Shown here piece by piece: positions 12,162 through 24,415 of a stretch of DNA of 64,000 bases (its first letter is position 1; each line of letters starts with the position of its first letter). The translations under genes were made by a program, and so were the position numbers. Location: positions 124,001 to 188,000 of the forward strand of contig NZ_BJNO01000005.1 in the NCBI RefSeq assembly GCF_006539725.1. The letters are read 5' to 3'. The notes under the pieces are model-generated. The model saw only the letters and a list, made by a program, of their open reading frames with translations, was not told the DNA's origin and ran no database searches. Origin of the DNA: Klebsiella terrigena (GTDB lineage Bacteria; Pseudomonadota; Gammaproteobacteria; Enterobacterales; Enterobacteriaceae).

Positions 12162-13074
12162 TAAGATCGCGGTTCTTTTCGGCGGGACCTCCGCCGAGCG
12201 AGAGGTGTCGCTCAACTCCGGCGCGGCGGTGCTTGCCGGCCTGCGTGAGGCGGGCGTTGACGCTCATCCTGTCGATCCGCGTGATGTCGACATTACCCAG
12301 CTAAAGCAGCTGGGTTTTAAGAAAGCGTTTATTGCTTTGCACGGCCGCGGTGGGGAAGATGGAACGTTGCAGGGCCTGCTGGAGCTGATTCAGCTACCTT
12401 ATACCGGCAGCGGCGTGATGGCTTCGGCGATCTCCATGGATAAAGTGCGCAGTAAATTACTGTGGCAGGGCGCGGGCTTACCCGTTGCTCCCTGGGTGGC
12501 GCTGACCCGTTCGCAGTTCAACGCGGGCCTTACTGCGGAGGTCGCGCAGCAGATTACGGCGCTTGGGCTGCCGCTGATTATTAAGCCGAGCCGTGAAGGT
12601 TCAAGCGTCGGCATGTCGAAAGTTAGCGAAAGCTGTGAATTACACAATGCATTGGCGCTGGCTTTTCAGCATGATGATGAAGTTCTGATTGAGAAATGGC
12701 TCAGTGGACCGGAATTCACCGTTGCTATCGTCGGTGAAGAAATTTTACCGTCAATTCGTATCCATGTGGCTGGAACCTTCTATGATTATGAGGCGAAGTA
12801 TCTCTCTGATGAGACACAATATTTCTGCCCTGGTTGTGAGGATCCTGCCCGCGAGTCAGAAATTCAGGCCCTGGTACTGAAAGCCTGGAATGTTCTCGGC
12901 TGTAACGGGTGGGGACGGATTGACGTCATGCTGGACAGCGATGGCCAGTTTTATCTGTTGGAAGCGAATACTTCTCCTGGCATGACCAGCCATAGCCTGG
13001 TGCCGATGGCGGCGCGTCAGGCGGGGATGAGCTTCTCACAGCTTGTTGTTCGAATTTTGGACCTGGCGGGGTGA
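12154..13074 (+). CDS. ddlB: D-alanine:D-alanine ligase B
   Basis: ATP-grasp ligase that makes the D-Ala-D-Ala dipeptide used by MurF and targeted by D-cycloserine. It has 306 residues, as in E. coli DdlB. I chose GTG at 12154 ([11 protein letters not shown]) because it gives the family N-terminus and length; an in-frame ATG 57 nt upstream lies deep inside murC. Motifs seen: [23 protein letters not shown], and the C-terminal [11 protein letters not shown]. One nucleotide separates it from ftsQ. Confidence 0.96.
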   Translation: MADKIAVLFGGTSAEREVSLNSGAAVLAGLREAGVDAHPVDPRDVDITQLKQLGFKKAFIALHGRGGEDGTLQGLLELIQLPYTGSGVMASAISMDKVRSKLLWQGAGLPVAPWVALTRSQFNAGLTAEVAQQITALGLPLIIKPSREGSSVGMSKVSESCELHNALALAFQHDDEVLIEKWLSGPEFTVAIVGEEILPSIRIHVAGTFYDYEAKYLSDETQYFCPGCEDPARESEIQALVLKAWNVLGCNGWGRIDVMLDSDGQFYLLEANTSPGMTSHSLVPMAARQAGMSFSQLVVRILDLAG

Positions 13075-13075
13075 T

Positions 13076-13912
13076 ATGTCGCAGGCTGCGCTGAATACGC
13101 GGAACCACGAAGAAGAAGAGGAAATGTCTTCTTCGCGCCGAAGTAATGGAAGTCGTCTGGCGGGGATTTTCTTCCTGCTGGCGGTGCTGTGTACCGTATT
13201 GGTCAGCGGGTGGATGGTTCTGGGCTGGATGGAAGACGCACAGCGTTTACCGCTGTCCAAGATGGTGGTAACCGGTGAGCGTCACTACACGCGTAATGAC
13301 GATATTCGCCAGGCAATTCTGGCGCTGGGTTCTCCGGGAACCTTTATGACCCAGGATGTGAATATCATCCAAAGTCAGATTGAGCGCCTGCCGTGGATTA
13401 AACAGGCGAGCGTCAGAAAGCAGTGGCCGGACGAATTGAAGATTCATCTGGTTGAATATGTGCCGATTGCGCGTTGGAATGATCAGCATATGGTGGACGT
13501 AGAAGGTAATTCTTTCAGCGTCCCGGCGGATCGCACCAATAAACAGAATTTACCGATGCTGTATGGCCCGGAAGGCAGCGAGAACGAAGTGTTGCAAGGA
13601 TATCGCGACATGGGGCAGGTGCTGGCAAAGGATAAATTCACGTTGAAAGTGGCGGCGATGACCGCGCGTCGCTCCTGGCAGCTGACGCTTAATAACGATA
13701 TTAAGCTCAACCTTGGCCGAGGCGACACCATGAAACGTCTTCAGCGCTTTATGGAACTTTACCCGGTTCTTCAGCAGCAGGCGCAGACCGATGGCAAACG
13801 GATAAGCTACGTTGATTTGCGCTATGACTCGGGCGCGGCGGTAGGCTGGGTGCCTGCTCCCGCTGAGGAAACTAATCAACAACAGAATCAGGCACAGGCA
13901 GAACAACAATGA
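13076..13912 (+). CDS. ftsQ: Cell division protein FtsQ
   Basis: Bitopic divisome protein, the scaffold of the FtsQLB complex. It has 278 residues (276 in E. coli). The cytoplasmic tail carries a run of five glutamates, a membrane helix lies at about 29-49, then come the POTRA domain and beta domain. ATG at 13076 ([10 protein letters not shown]) is chosen over an ATG 33 nt upstream, which falls within ddlB. One residue is missing relative to the usual IEQRLPW stretch (IERLPW here), and two are added in the acidic tail. It overlaps ftsA by 4 nt. Confidence 0.96.
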   Translation: MSQAALNTRNHEEEEEMSSSRRSNGSRLAGIFFLLAVLCTVLVSGWMVLGWMEDAQRLPLSKMVVTGERHYTRNDDIRQAILALGSPGTFMTQDVNIIQSQIERLPWIKQASVRKQWPDELKIHLVEYVPIARWNDQHMVDVEGNSFSVPADRTNKQNLPMLYGPEGSENEVLQGYRDMGQVLAKDKFTLKVAAMTARRSWQLTLNNDIKLNLGRGDTMKRLQRFMELYPVLQQQAQTDGKRISYVDLRYDSGAAVGWVPAPAEETNQQQNQAQAEQQ

Positions 13913-15171
13913 TCAAGGCGACGGACAGAAAGCTGGTAGTTGGACTGGAGATTGGCACCGCGAAGGTTGCCGCTTTAGTAGGGGAAGTTCTGCCCGACGG
14001 CGTGGTTAATATCATTGGCGTGGGCAGCTGCCCATCGCGTGGTATGGATAAAGGCGGGGTTAACGACCTGGAATCCGTGGTGAAATGCGTACAGCGCGCC
14101 ATTGACCAGGCCGAACTGATGGCTGATTGCCAGATTTCGTCAGTGTACCTGGCGCTTTCAGGTAAACATATTAGCTGTCAAAATGAAATTGGTATGGTGC
14201 CGATTTCAGAAGAAGAGGTGACGCTGGACGACGTTGAGAACGTGGTGCATACCGCCAAGTCGGTCCGCGTACGCGATGAGCATCGCGTACTGCACGTCAT
14301 CCCGCAGGAGTACGCCATTGACTACCAGGAGGGGATTAAAAACCCGGTTGGCCTGTCTGGCGTCCGTATGCAGGCAAAAGTACATTTGATAACCTGCCAT
14401 AACGATATGGCAAAAAATATTGTTAAAGCGGTGGAGCGCTGCGGTCTGAAAGTGGACCAGCTCATTTTCGCCGGTTTAGCGGCCAGTTATTCCGTGTTGA
14501 CGGAAGATGAACGTGAGCTGGGCGTCTGCGTTGTGGACATCGGCGGTGGTACAATGGATATCGCCGTGTATACCGGCGGCGCGCTGCGTCATACCAAAGT
14601 GATCCCGTACGCGGGCAACGTGGTGACCAGCGATATCGCCTACGCCTTCGGTACGCCGCCGAGCGATGCCGAAGCGATCAAGGTGCGCCACGGTTGCGCG
14701 CTGGGCTCAATCGTCGGTAAAGACGAAAACGTCGAAGTTCCGAGCGTAGGCGGACGCCCGCCGCGCAGCCTGCAGCGTCAGACGCTGGCAGAGGTTATTG
14801 AGCCGCGTTATACCGAACTGCTCAACCTGGTCAATGAAGAGATCCTGCAGCTGCAGGAGCAGCTCCGCCAGCAGGGCGTGAAGCACCATCTGGCGGCGGG
14901 GATTGTGTTAACCGGCGGCGCGGCGCAAATTGAAGGCCTGGCCGCCTGTGCGCAGCGGGTGTTCCATACGCAGGTGCGTATCGGTGCGCCGCTGAACATT
15001 ACCGGTTTAACGGATTATGCCCAGGAGCCGTACTATTCAACGGCGGTTGGGTTGCTGCACTACGGGAAGGAGTCTCATCTTAGTGGTGAAGCAGAAGTGG
15101 AAAAACGCGTAACTGCATCAGTTGGCTCGTGGATTAAGCGACTAAATAGCTGGCTGCGAAAAGAGTTTTAA
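13909..15171 (+). CDS. ftsA: Cell division protein FtsA, actin-like Z-ring anchor
   Basis: Actin-family ATPase that tethers FtsZ to the inner membrane and recruits later divisome proteins. It has 420 residues, as in E. coli. The phosphate-binding motif [11 protein letters not shown] lies near 205-215, and the C-terminal amphipathic membrane-targeting helix ([13 protein letters not shown]) ends the protein. It starts inside the ftsQ 3' end and precedes ftsZ by 62 nt. Confidence 0.97.
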   Translation: MIKATDRKLVVGLEIGTAKVAALVGEVLPDGVVNIIGVGSCPSRGMDKGGVNDLESVVKCVQRAIDQAELMADCQISSVYLALSGKHISCQNEIGMVPISEEEVTLDDVENVVHTAKSVRVRDEHRVLHVIPQEYAIDYQEGIKNPVGLSGVRMQAKVHLITCHNDMAKNIVKAVERCGLKVDQLIFAGLAASYSVLTEDERELGVCVVDIGGGTMDIAVYTGGALRHTKVIPYAGNVVTSDIAYAFGTPPSDAEAIKVRHGCALGSIVGKDENVEVPSVGGRPPRSLQRQTLAEVIEPRYTELLNLVNEEILQLQEQLRQQGVKHHLAAGIVLTGGAAQIEGLAACAQRVFHTQVRIGAPLNITGLTDYAQEPYYSTAVGLLHYGKESHLSGEAEVEKRVTASVGSWIKRLNSWLRKEF

Positions 15172-15233
15172 TTTTTTAAGAGAACGCAGAAAATTAGCGT
15201 TCTCAGGCGACAGGCACAAGACGGAGAGAAACT

Positions 15234-16385
15234 ATGTTTGAACCAATGGAATTAACCAACGACGCGGTGATTAAAGTCATCGGCGTCGGTGGCGGCGGCG
15301 GTAATGCCGTAGAGCACATGGTGCGCGAGCGCATCGAGGGTGTGGAATTCTTCGCGGTGAACACCGACGCGCAGGCGCTGCGTAAAACGGCTGTTGGCCA
15401 GACTATTCAGATTGGTAGCGGTATTACCAAAGGTCTGGGCGCAGGCGCCAACCCGGAAGTCGGCCGCAATGCGGCGGATGAAGACCGTGAAGCGCTGCGT
15501 GCTGCTCTCGACGGCGCAGACATGGTGTTTATCGCGGCAGGTATGGGCGGCGGTACCGGTACCGGTGCGGCACCTGTGGTTGCAGAAGTGGCGAAGGATC
15601 TTGGTATCCTGACCGTTGCTGTTGTGACTAAGCCCTTCAATTTTGAAGGCAAAAAGCGTATGGCTTTTGCCGAGCAGGGGATCACCGAGCTCTCCAAGCA
15701 CGTCGATTCACTGATCACTATCCCGAACGACAAGCTGCTGAAAGTTCTTGGCCGCGGTATTTCGCTGCTGGACGCCTTCGGCGCAGCAAACGACGTGCTG
15801 AAAGGCGCTGTGCAGGGTATCGCCGAGCTGATTACCCGTCCGGGTCTGATGAACGTCGACTTTGCTGATGTGCGCACCGTAATGTCCGAAATGGGCTACG
15901 CGATGATGGGCTCCGGCGTGGCGAGCGGTGAAGACCGTGCGGAAGAAGCGGCTGAAATGGCGATTTCTTCTCCGCTGCTGGAAGATATCGATCTCTCCGG
16001 CGCGCGCGGCGTTCTGGTCAACATCACCGCCGGCTTCGACCTGCGTCTGGATGAGTTCGAAACCGTAGGTAACACTATCCGCGCATTCGCATCGGATAAC
16101 GCCACCGTGGTTATCGGTACTTCTCTGGATCCGGATATGAACGACGAGCTGCGCGTGACCGTTGTGGCGACCGGTATTGGCATGGACAAACGTCCGGAAA
16201 TTACCCTGGTAACCAACAAGCAGGTTCAGCAGCCGGTAATGGATCGCTACCAGCAGCACGGTATGGCGCCGCTGAATCAAGAGCAGAAACCGGCAGCGAA
16301 AGTGGTGAACGACAATACGCCGCAAACCGCGAAAGAGCCGGATTATCTGGATATCCCGGCCTTCCTGCGTAAGCAGGCCGATTAA
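15234..16385 (+). CDS. ftsZ: Cell division protein FtsZ, tubulin-like GTPase
   Basis: GTPase that polymerises into the Z ring. It has 383 residues, as in E. coli. The tubulin signature GGGTGTG is at 105-111, the T7 loop NVDFADV lies further on, and a variable linker leads to the conserved C-terminal peptide [12 protein letters not shown] that binds FtsA, ZipA and ZapD (the last encoded at 21630). A 100-nt gap before lpxC probably carries lpxC expression signals. Confidence 0.98.
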   Translation: MFEPMELTNDAVIKVIGVGGGGGNAVEHMVRERIEGVEFFAVNTDAQALRKTAVGQTIQIGSGITKGLGAGANPEVGRNAADEDREALRAALDGADMVFIAAGMGGGTGTGAAPVVAEVAKDLGILTVAVVTKPFNFEGKKRMAFAEQGITELSKHVDSLITIPNDKLLKVLGRGISLLDAFGAANDVLKGAVQGIAELITRPGLMNVDFADVRTVMSEMGYAMMGSGVASGEDRAEEAAEMAISSPLLEDIDLSGARGVLVNITAGFDLRLDEFETVGNTIRAFASDNATVVIGTSLDPDMNDELRVTVVATGIGMDKRPEITLVTNKQVQQPVMDRYQQHGMAPLNQEQKPAAKVVNDNTPQTAKEPDYLDIPAFLRKQAD

Positions 16386-16464
16386 GAATTGGCTGGAAGT
16401 TGGGCATCAGCGCTCTTTGTGCTAAACTGCCCGTCCGAAAGTGTTATACACTTCGGTTGGATAG

Positions 16465-17403
<939 letters not shown>

Positions 17404-17423
17404 GCCTGACCATTCAGTAAAAT

Positions 17424-17476
17424 CGACTGGTAACCTGGTACTCTCTCCGGCCAGGGAGCCAGTCGTTTTTCTTTTT
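17424..17476 (+). terminator. Terminator after lpxC
   Basis: CGACTGG (17424-17430) pairs with CCAGTCG (17459-17465), followed directly by five T and then a T-rich run. The loop is long and may hold a smaller inner stem. It lies 21 nt past the lpxC stop, which implies that secM-secA needs its own promoter or read-through. Confidence 0.65.
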
Positions 17477-17653
17477 TACCTCCCGGTTCTCATTTCACCC
17501 CGATTCAACCATCGCTGATGCCGCGCGTTCGCTGCTTAATTGACCGCTTTTACCTGCGCAAAGCTTTCATTCCTGCTGCCGTGGCGCGGTATTAATGGTA
17601 ATATTTGGGCGCAAAATTATTTCCTGGGGTTGCTTCAACTAAAGGTAATGGAC

Positions 17654-18148
17654 GTGAGTGGATTGCTGACGCGCTGGCGACAGTTTGGCAGACGGTATTT
17701 CTGGCCGCATCTCCTGTTGGGGATGGTCGCGGCTAGCTTTGGCCTGCCTGCGTTAAGCAATAGTCACGAAACGGCATCACCGGCGAAAGCAACGGCCAGC
17801 AGCCACACGCCGAATAAAGTTAATTTCTCCCAGCTTGCTCTGCTGGAAGCCAACCGCCGGCCAAACTTTACCGTCGACTACTGGCATCAGCACGCCATCC
17901 GCACGGTTATCCGTCATCTCTCATTTGCCATGGCGCCCCAGGCGCTGCCGGTTGCGGAAGAGTCTTCGCCGTTACAGGCGCAGCATCTGGCCCTGCTTGA
18001 TACGCTCAGCGCGCTGCTGACGCAGGAAAGCAAGCCGCCGGTCATTGTGCGTCAGGCGGCATACAACCCCTCCCATCGCGCTTTTTGCGTCTCCGCCTGG
18101 ATTAGCCAGGTCACGGGGATACGCGCCGGACCCCAACGCCTCAGCTGA
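17654..18148 (+). CDS. secM: SecM, secretion monitor of the secA leader
   Basis: Periplasmic-targeted arrest peptide whose stalling upregulates translation of secA when secretion is limiting. It has 164 residues (170 in E. coli). The long N-terminal signal region ([12 protein letters not shown], ending near LPALSNS) is kept, as is the arrest motif [17 protein letters not shown], which preserves the key F-x4-WI-x4-GIRAGP spacing. I chose GTG at 17654: the AAAGG at 17641 is well placed for it but too close to the ATG at 17648. The stretch just before the arrest motif is divergent and shorter than in E. coli. Confidence 0.93.
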   Translation: MSGLLTRWRQFGRRYFWPHLLLGMVAASFGLPALSNSHETASPAKATASSHTPNKVNFSQLALLEANRRPNFTVDYWHQHAIRTVIRHLSFAMAPQALPVAEESSPLQAQHLALLDTLSALLTQESKPPVIVRQAAYNPSHRAFCVSAWISQVTGIRAGPQRLS

Positions 18149-18209
18149 ACTAAAAACGGATCATTCTATTTTTTGTGACTCCGCATCGCGGGGCGTTTGA
18201 GATTTTATT
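18131..18209 (+). promoter_or_regulatory. secM-secA intergenic regulatory RNA
   Basis: The 61 nt between secM and secA, with the last codons of secM, correspond to the element that hides the secA ribosome site in E. coli until SecM stalls. Here AACGCC near 18134-18139 in the secM tail can pair with GGCGTT just upstream of the secA start (about 18192-18197). The pairing is read by eye, and the role is inferred from the E. coli secM-secA system. Confidence 0.6.
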
Positions 18210-20915
18210 ATGCTAATCAAATTATTAACTAAAGTTTTCGGTAGCCGTAACGATCGTACACTGCGCCGTATGCGCAAAGCTGTGACGCTGATTAACTCCA
18301 TGGAACCTGCCATGGAGAAGCTCTCTGATGATGAGCTGAAGGCTAAAACAGAAGAGTTCCGCGCGCGTCTGGCAAAAGGCGAAAGCGTAGAAAGCCTGAT
18401 CCCGGAAGCCTTTGCCGTGGTACGTGAAGCCAGTAAGCGCGTATTCGGTATGCGTCACTTTGACGTACAGCTGCTTGGCGGCATGGTGCTCAACGAGCGC
18501 TGCATCGCAGAAATGCGTACCGGTGAAGGTAAAACGCTGACCGCTACCCTCCCGGCCTACCTGAACGCACTGTCCGGTAAAGGCGTGCACGTCGTGACCG
18601 TCAACGACTACCTGGCGCAGCGTGATGCTGAAAACAACCGTCCGCTGTTTGAGTTCCTCGGTATGACCGTCGGTATCAACATGTCGGGCCTGCCTGCTCC
18701 GGCCAAGCGTGAAGCTTACGCCGCCGATATCACCTACGGCACCAACAACGAATACGGCTTCGACTATCTGCGCGATAACATGGCGTTCAGCCCGGAAGAG
18801 CGCGTACAGCGTAAGCTGCACTATGCGCTGGTGGATGAGGTTGACTCCATTCTTATCGATGAAGCGCGTACGCCGCTGATCATTTCCGGCCCGGCTGAAG
18901 ACAGCTCGGAAATGTACAAGAAAGTGAACAAGATCATTCCTCACCTGGTGCGCCAGGATAAAGAGGACTCCGACACCTTTACCGGTGAAGGCCACTTCTC
19001 GGTAGACGAGAAGGCGCGTCAGGTGAACCTGACCGAACGCGGTCTGGTGCTGATTGAAGAACTGCTGGTCAACGAAGGCATTATGGATGAAGGCGAATCT
19101 CTGTATTCACCGACTAACATTATGCTGATGCACCACGTGACAGCGGCGCTGCGCGCCCACGTGCTCTTTACCCGCGACGTTGACTACATCGTAAAAGATG
19201 GCGAAGTTATTATCGTCGATGAGCACACCGGTCGTACCATGCAGGGTCGTCGCTGGTCAGACGGTCTGCACCAGGCCGTCGAAGCCAAAGAAGGCGTTGA
19301 TATCCAGAACGAGAACCAGACGCTGGCGTCCATCACCTTCCAGAACTACTTCCGTCTGTACGAGAAGCTGGCGGGGATGACCGGTACTGCGGATACCGAA
19401 GCTTTCGAATTCAGCTCTATCTATAAGCTGGATACCGTCGTGGTACCGACCAACCGTCCGATGATCCGTAAGGATATGGCGGATCTGGTCTATATGACCG
19501 AAGCAGAAAAAATTCAGGCGATCATCGAAGATATCAGAGAGCGTACTGCCGCCGGCCAGCCGGTTCTGGTGGGTACGATTTCTATCGAAAAATCAGAAGT
19601 GGTTTCGCAGGAACTGACCAAAGCGGGCATCAAGCACAATGTCCTGAACGCCAAGTTCCACGCCAGCGAAGCGGATATCGTGGCTCAGGCCGGCTACCCG
19701 GCTGCGGTCACCATCGCCACCAACATGGCCGGTCGTGGTACGGATATCGTGCTGGGCGGCAGCTGGCAGGCGGAAGTCGCCGCGCTGGAAGATCCGACGC
19801 CAGAGCAGATCGCCCAGATCAAAGCCGAGTGGCAGGTGCGTCACGAAGCGGTGCTGGCCTCCGGTGGTTTACACATTATCGGTACCGAGCGTCATGAGTC
19901 TCGCCGTATCGATAACCAGCTGCGCGGCCGTTCAGGTCGTCAGGGCGATGCCGGTTCTTCTCGTTTCTATCTGTCGATGGAAGATGCCCTGATGCGCATC
20001 TTTGCCTCTGACCGCGTGTCGGGCATGATGCGTAAGCTGGGGATGAAGCCTGGCGAAGCGATTGAACACCCGTGGGTCACCAAAGCGATCGCCAACGCGC
20101 AGCGTAAGGTTGAAAGCCGCAACTTTGATATTCGTAAGCAGCTGCTGGAATATGATGACGTGGCTAACGATCAGCGTCGCGCCATCTACAGCCAGCGTAA
20201 CGAACTGCTGGACGTATCTGATGTTAGCGAAACCATCAACAGCATTCGCGAAGACGTTTTCAAAACGACTATCGATGCGCACATTCCGCCGCAATCTCTG
20301 GAAGAAATGTGGGATATCGAAGGCCTGCAGGAACGCCTGAAAAACGACTTCGATCTCGAGCTGCCGCTCAAAGAGTGGTTGGACAAAGAGCCTGAACTGC
20401 ATGAAGAAACTCTGCGCGAGCGTATTCTGCAGAGCGCGGTAGAAACCTATCAGCGTAAAGAAGAAGTCGTGGGTACCGAAATGATGCGTCATTTCGAAAA
20501 AGGCGTGATGCTGCAGACCCTGGACTCCCTGTGGAAAGAGCATCTGGCGGCGATGGACTACCTGCGTCAGGGTATCCATCTGCGCGGCTACGCGCAGAAA
20601 GATCCGAAGCAGGAATACAAGCGTGAATCGTTCTCGATGTTTGCGGCGATGCTTGAATCCCTGAAGTATGAAGTGATCAGCACCCTGAGCAAGGTGCAGG
20701 TGCGGATGCCGGAAGAAGTTGAAGCAATGGAGCAGCAGCGTCGCGAAGAGGCGGAGCGCCTGGCGCAGATGCAGCAGCTCAGCCATCAGGATGACGATGC
20801 CCTGGCCGCAGCCGCATTGGCTGAGGAAACCGGCGAGCGTAAGGTTGGCCGCAACGATCCTTGTCCGTGTGGTTCCGGTAAAAAATATAAGCAGTGCCAT
20901 GGTCGTCTGAGCTAA
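18210..20915 (+). CDS. secA: Preprotein translocase ATPase SecA
   Basis: Motor that drives secretory proteins through SecYEG. It has 901 residues, as in E. coli. The Walker A motif MRTGEGKT is at 102-109, the DEVD Walker B near 209, and the second nucleotide domain ([10 protein letters not shown]) further on. The C-terminal zinc motif [13 protein letters not shown] binds SecB. It is translationally controlled by SecM, encoded 61 nt upstream, and is followed by a strong terminator. Confidence 0.98.
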   Translation: MLIKLLTKVFGSRNDRTLRRMRKAVTLINSMEPAMEKLSDDELKAKTEEFRARLAKGESVESLIPEAFAVVREASKRVFGMRHFDVQLLGGMVLNERCIAEMRTGEGKTLTATLPAYLNALSGKGVHVVTVNDYLAQRDAENNRPLFEFLGMTVGINMSGLPAPAKREAYAADITYGTNNEYGFDYLRDNMAFSPEERVQRKLHYALVDEVDSILIDEARTPLIISGPAEDSSEMYKKVNKIIPHLVRQDKEDSDTFTGEGHFSVDEKARQVNLTERGLVLIEELLVNEGIMDEGESLYSPTNIMLMHHVTAALRAHVLFTRDVDYIVKDGEVIIVDEHTGRTMQGRRWSDGLHQAVEAKEGVDIQNENQTLASITFQNYFRLYEKLAGMTGTADTEAFEFSSIYKLDTVVVPTNRPMIRKDMADLVYMTEAEKIQAIIEDIRERTAAGQPVLVGTISIEKSEVVSQELTKAGIKHNVLNAKFHASEADIVAQAGYPAAVTIATNMAGRGTDIVLGGSWQAEVAALEDPTPEQIAQIKAEWQVRHEAVLASGGLHIIGTERHESRRIDNQLRGRSGRQGDAGSSRFYLSMEDALMRIFASDRVSGMMRKLGMKPGEAIEHPWVTKAIANAQRKVESRNFDIRKQLLEYDDVANDQRRAIYSQRNELLDVSDVSETINSIREDVFKTTIDAHIPPQSLEEMWDIEGLQERLKNDFDLELPLKEWLDKEPELHEETLRERILQSAVETYQRKEEVVGTEMMRHFEKGVMLQTLDSLWKEHLAAMDYLRQGIHLRGYAQKDPKQEYKRESFSMFAAMLESLKYEVISTLSKVQVRMPEEVEAMEQQRREEAERLAQMQQLSHQDDDALAAAALAEETGERKVGRNDPCPCGSGKKYKQCHGRLS

Positions 20916-20932
20916 GCTCAGAGAATAAAAAT

Positions 20933-20959
20933 AAAGGCGCAGATATCTGCGCCTTTTTT
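20933..20959 (+). terminator. Rho-independent terminator after secA
   Basis: GGCGCAGATATCTGCGCC (20936-20953) is a perfect palindrome flanked by AAA on the left and followed by six T. It lies only 15 nt before the mutT start, so mutT expression depends on read-through or on a promoter inside secA. Confidence 0.9.
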
Positions 20960-20973
20960 ATGGAATTAACGCA

Positions 20974-21369
20974 ATGAAAATACTGCAAATCTCCGTTGGC
21001 ATCATCCGTAACCCGCAGGGTGAAATCTTTATTACCCAGCGCGCCGCCGATGCGCATATGGCAAATAAGCTCGAGTTTCCCGGTGGCAAAATTGAAGCGG
21101 GAGAGTCGGCCGAGCAGGCGCTGGTACGCGAGCTACAGGAAGAGGTTGGCATTACGGTACGCGCGTCCAGCCTGTTTGATAAGCTGGAGTATCAGTTCCC
21201 TGACCGGCATATCACGCTGTGGTTCTGGCTGGTTGACGACTGGGAGGGCGAACCCTGGGGTAAAGAGGGGCAGCCGGGACGCTGGATTGCCCAGCGGGCG
21301 CTGCTGGCCGAGGAGTTTCCGCCAGCCAACGAACCGATTATCAGCAAATTAGTGCACGCCGCCCGCTGA
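20974..21369 (+). CDS. mutT: 8-oxo-dGTP diphosphatase MutT
   Basis: Nudix hydrolase that removes 8-oxo-dGTP from the nucleotide pool and so prevents A:T to C:G transversions. It has 131 residues (129 in E. coli). The Nudix box spans 38-60 with the full pattern G-x5-E-x7-RELQEEVGI. ATG at 20974 (MKILQISVG) matches the family. It is convergent with yacG across 56 nt. Confidence 0.96.
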   Translation: MKILQISVGIIRNPQGEIFITQRAADAHMANKLEFPGGKIEAGESAEQALVRELQEEVGITVRASSLFDKLEYQFPDRHITLWFWLVDDWEGEPWGKEGQPGRWIAQRALLAEEFPPANEPIISKLVHAAR

Positions 21370-21377
21370 GAAAAAGG

Positions 21378-21411
21378 CCCGGACAGGACGCAAGGTCATC
21401 TCCGGGATTTT
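21378..21411. terminator. Weak hairpin between convergent mutT and yacG
   Basis: CCCGGA (21378-21383) can pair with TCCGGG (21401-21406), followed by ATTTTC. The stem is short and the loop 17 nt, so this is only a possible terminator. Confidence 0.35.
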
Positions 21412-21425
21412 CTGCCGACGCGGCG

Positions 21426-21620
21426 CTACTGCTGCTGTTCGCTCCAGTCATCGGTATCGGACAGGTCGCCTGCGCTGGGAATGCGTTTTTCTTCCGCAGC
21501 CCACTCACCTAAATCAATCAGCTGGCAGCGTTTTGAGCAAAATGGCCGAAACGGGCTGTGCTCATTCCAGACCACATTTTTACCGCAGGTCGGGCAGTTA
21601 ACGATTGTCTCTTTTGACAT
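21426..21620 (-). CDS. yacG: Zinc-binding DNA gyrase inhibitor YacG
   Basis: Small zinc protein that binds GyrB and inhibits gyrase in E. coli. It has 64 residues. Four cysteines in a CPTCGK ... FCSKRC arrangement form the zinc site, and the tail is acidic ([11 protein letters not shown]). It is the last gene of a coaE-zapD-yacG unit on the minus strand, 9 nt downstream of zapD. Confidence 0.95.
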   Translation of the reverse strand: MSKETIVNCPTCGKNVVWNEHSPFRPFCSKRCQLIDLGEWAAEEKRIPSAGDLSDTDDWSEQQQ

Positions 21621-21629
21621 CTTTCCTCC

Positions 21630-22373
21630 TTAACAACAGGCCAGTTCAAAATCAAAGCGCTCGGGGACGATACCGAGTTCGCTGTCCAGCGGGAGAAAGC
21701 GAATGGCAAAGCGGCTTTTATGGCCAGAAATTTGCGGATACAGCTGGCTGGCAAGATCGAGGCGTAAGCGCAGCAGATCGGCATCATCGCCGTTATCCTG
21801 ATAGAAACCGTTGAGGCTGGTCTGCTTGCGAAAGGGCGCAGAGTTGCGGATCAAATCGAGGATCAGCACCAGCGCCTGGGTGAGCGGCTGCAGGCTCGCT
21901 AACCATTTGCCAACTTGCTCGTCGCGATACTCCTGAGGCATATGCAGCCAGATATGCAGCGTAGGGAGATCGAAACTGCAGCAGCCTCCCGGAATGCTCA
22001 GTCGCTGGCGAACCAGCGCAATTAAGCGATCCTCTCGCAGGAACTGACCGATGCGCGGGGCGGACATCAGCGCGCTGCCGGCGTGCTTCAGCTGTTGACG
22101 CAATTCGTCAATACGCCCGCGGTCGACGCCCGGCACTTCTGCCCAGGACTGCAGTTTACGCTGCTGCCGCTCGAGCTCTTTGAGCAGATCCGTCCGCACC
22201 TCGCCGCGTTCGAGAACGTCCAGCAGATCGCCCGTATTGCGGAAGAAGTGGAGCGCATCCGAGTAGGTGGCGATCGTCGGGTGCACGGAGAGCTGTTGAA
22301 TCAAAAATTCAATACGCAGCCAGGTGCGCATTTTCTCATTGAGGGGATGTTCAAATTGAACAGGGGTATGCAT
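21630..22373 (-). CDS. zapD: Cell division protein ZapD
   Basis: Cytosolic Z-ring-associated protein that cross-links FtsZ filaments through the FtsZ C-terminal peptide. It has 247 residues, as in E. coli ZapD (formerly YacF). The sequence [19 protein letters not shown] at the N-terminus and the helical body are typical. Its start shares one base with the coaE stop, so the pair is probably translated together. Its partner ftsZ lies about 5 kb away. Confidence 0.96.
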   Translation of the reverse strand: MHTPVQFEHPLNEKMRTWLRIEFLIQQLSVHPTIATYSDALHFFRNTGDLLDVLERGEVRTDLLKELERQQRKLQSWAEVPGVDRGRIDELRQQLKHAGSALMSAPRIGQFLREDRLIALVRQRLSIPGGCCSFDLPTLHIWLHMPQEYRDEQVGKWLASLQPLTQALVLILDLIRNSAPFRKQTSLNGFYQDNGDDADLLRLRLDLASQLYPQISGHKSRFAIRFLPLDSELGIVPERFDFELACC

Positions 22374-22993
22374 TACGATTTTTCCTGTGAGGCGGCCTGC
22401 GATGCCAGCATTAGATACTTTTCGTGCAGGCGGGCGACATCCGATGCGATGGCATCCGGAGGGCCCATATTTTCAATGACATCATCCGCAGCGGCGAGGC
22501 GTTGTTCACGCGTGGCCTGGGCGGCGAGAATGCGTTCTGCGTGCTCACGGCTGACCCGATCGCGCAGTATGGTTCGCGCTATTTGCGTCTCTTTTGCAAC
22601 ATCGACGACCAGCACGCGGTCGGCGTTGGCGACGAGATTGTTTTCGACCAACAGGGGAACGACCCAGAGAACATAAGGAGAGGACGCCGCCTGCATTTGA
22701 CGGCGGGTTTCCTGCTGAATGAGCGGGTGCAGCAGCGCGTTCAGCCAGGTTTTATCCTCGGCGTGAGCGAAGATACGTTCCCGCAGGCTGCGGCGGTTCA
22801 GCGTGCCGTCATCGTTAATCATCTGTTGGCCGAAACGAGCGGCAATTGCCAGTAGCGCAGGGGTTCCAGGCTCGACCACCTGACGGGCGATAACGTCGGC
22901 GTCAATCACGTTAACGCCGAGGTGAGAGAATGCATCGGCTACGGTGCTTTTACCGCTACCGATGCCGCCCGTTAACGCTACCGTATACCTCAT
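22373..22993 (-). CDS. coaE: Dephospho-CoA kinase CoaE
   Basis: Last step of coenzyme A synthesis, phosphorylating the 3'-hydroxyl of dephospho-CoA. It has 206 residues, the E. coli length, with the P-loop GGIGSGKST at 9-17. I chose the ATG at 22993 ([10 protein letters not shown]) rather than one 33 nt upstream, because it gives the family length. It heads the coaE-zapD-yacG unit and is divergent from guaC. Confidence 0.95.
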   Translation of the reverse strand: MRYTVALTGGIGSGKSTVADAFSHLGVNVIDADVIARQVVEPGTPALLAIAARFGQQMINDDGTLNRRSLRERIFAHAEDKTWLNALLHPLIQQETRRQMQAASSPYVLWVVPLLVENNLVANADRVLVVDVAKETQIARTILRDRVSREHAERILAAQATREQRLAAADDVIENMGPPDAIASDVARLHEKYLMLASQAASQEKS

Positions 22994-23255
22994 ATACCCC
23001 GTTCCTGAAACTGACCATATACACATTGACTTTTCAGCAGCGCCCGCGCTTCACGAGCCGTGACTCTGCGGTGGGTGTCCCGTCAGGCTGCTTCGAGCCG
23101 AAAGAGACTTTTACGACGAATACTGGATTGCTTTGTACATATAAATCAAATGGTTAAAAATAACGCTCTGGCCGTTGATTGTCGCGATCGCGCTTTCCTC
23201 AATCCACCAGGTAAATTTGTACGATTGTAGCGTAAAAAAAGTGAAAATCGCAGTC

Positions 23256-23283
23256 TTGCGTAGTCATGATTCGTGCGTATGAT
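23256..23283 (+). promoter_or_regulatory. Probable guaC promoter
   Basis: A -35 like TTGCGT (23256-23261) and a -10 TATGAT (23278-23283) are 16 nt apart, placing transcription about 50 nt before the guaC start. The rest of the 345-bp coaE-guaC gap (22994-23255 and 23284-23338) shows no convincing gene. Confidence 0.5.
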
Positions 23284-23338
23284 AACGTCACTGGAGTTGT
23301 GCTCTCACAATAATGCAATTAACCCCAGGAATTCGCAC

Positions 23339-24382
23339 ATGCGTATTGAAGAAGATCTGAAGCTTGGTTTTAAAGACGTTCTTATCCGCCCCAAGCGCTC
23401 TACCCTCAAAAGTCGTTCTGATGTTGAACTGGAACGTGAATTCACTTTTAAACATTCTGGCCTCTCCTGGTCCGGCGTGCCGATCATCGCCGCGAATATG
23501 GATACCGTCGGTACCTTTGGCATGGCAAAAGCGCTGGCCTCATTCGGGATCCTGACTGCCGTACATAAACACTACACCGTAGAAGAGTGGCGCAGCTTTG
23601 TGCAGACCACCTCTGCCGATGTGCTGAAGTACGTCATGGTTTCTACCGGTACGTCGGATGTTGATTTCGAAAAAACCAAACAGATCCTGACGCAGAACCC
23701 GCAGCTCGGCTTCGTTTGTATTGATGTGGCAAACGGTTATTCCGAGCATTTTGTGCAGTTCGTGGCGAAGGCGCGCGAAGCCTGGCCGCTGAAAACGATC
23801 TGTGCGGGTAACGTCGTGACCGGCGAAATGTGCGAAGAGCTGATTCTGTCCGGCGCGGATATCGTGAAGGTCGGCATTGGCCCGGGTTCCGTTTGTACTA
23901 CCCGCGTGAAAACCGGCGTTGGCTACCCGCAGCTCTCTGCGGTTATCGAATGCGCCGATGCGGCCCATGGCCTTGGCGGCCAGATCGTCAGCGACGGCGG
24001 GTGCACCACGCCGGGCGACGTAGCGAAAGCCTTCGGCGGCGGCGCTGATTTCGTCATGCTGGGCGGTATGCTGGCAGGTCACGAAGAGAGCGGCGGCACC
24101 GTTGTTGAAGAGAACGGCGAGAAGTTTATGCTGTTCTACGGGATGAGCTCCGAATCCGCGATGACCCGTCACGTTGGCGGCGTTGCGCAGTACCGCGCGG
24201 CGGAAGGTAAAACCGTTAAGCTGCCCCTGCGCGGCCCGGTTGAGAACACCGCCCGCGATATTCTCGGCGGCCTGCGCTCTGCCTGCACCTATGTTGGTGC
24301 TTCCCGCCTGAAAGAGCTGACCAAACGCACGACCTTTATTCGCGTACAGGAACAAGAGAACCGCGTGTTCAACAGCCTGTAG
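23339..24382 (+). CDS. guaC: GMP reductase GuaC
   Basis: Converts GMP to IMP with NADPH in purine salvage. It has 347 residues, as in E. coli. The catalytic cysteine is C186 in the loop [11 protein letters not shown], and flavin-free IMPDH/GMPR barrel motifs follow ([14 protein letters not shown], then [10 protein letters not shown]). ATG at 23339 ([10 protein letters not shown]) is preceded by CCAGGAA; an upstream in-frame ATG at 23273 would add 22 residues unlike the family. Confidence 0.96.
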   Translation: MRIEEDLKLGFKDVLIRPKRSTLKSRSDVELEREFTFKHSGLSWSGVPIIAANMDTVGTFGMAKALASFGILTAVHKHYTVEEWRSFVQTTSADVLKYVMVSTGTSDVDFEKTKQILTQNPQLGFVCIDVANGYSEHFVQFVAKAREAWPLKTICAGNVVTGEMCEELILSGADIVKVGIGPGSVCTTRVKTGVGYPQLSAVIECADAAHGLGGQIVSDGGCTTPGDVAKAFGGGADFVMLGGMLAGHEESGGTVVEENGEKFMLFYGMSSESAMTRHVGGVAQYRAAEGKTVKLPLRGPVENTARDILGGLRSACTYVGASRLKELTKRTTFIRVQEQENRVFNSL

Positions 24383-24390
24383 TGCCGCTT

Positions 24391-24413
24391 GCTGGCGCAC
24401 CTCCTGCGCCAGC
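24391..24413. terminator. Hairpin between convergent guaC and hofC
   Basis: GCTGGCGCA (24391-24399) and TGCGCCAGC (24405-24413) form a perfect 9-bp stem with a 5-nt loop. There is no T run on either strand, so it may only end transcription weakly or protect 3' ends. Confidence 0.45.
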
Positions 24414-24415
24414 CG

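Noticed and set aside
23041..23157. A short plus-strand frame between coaE and guaC
   Set aside because: It begins inside coaE in antisense, has no ribosome site and no family resemblance.
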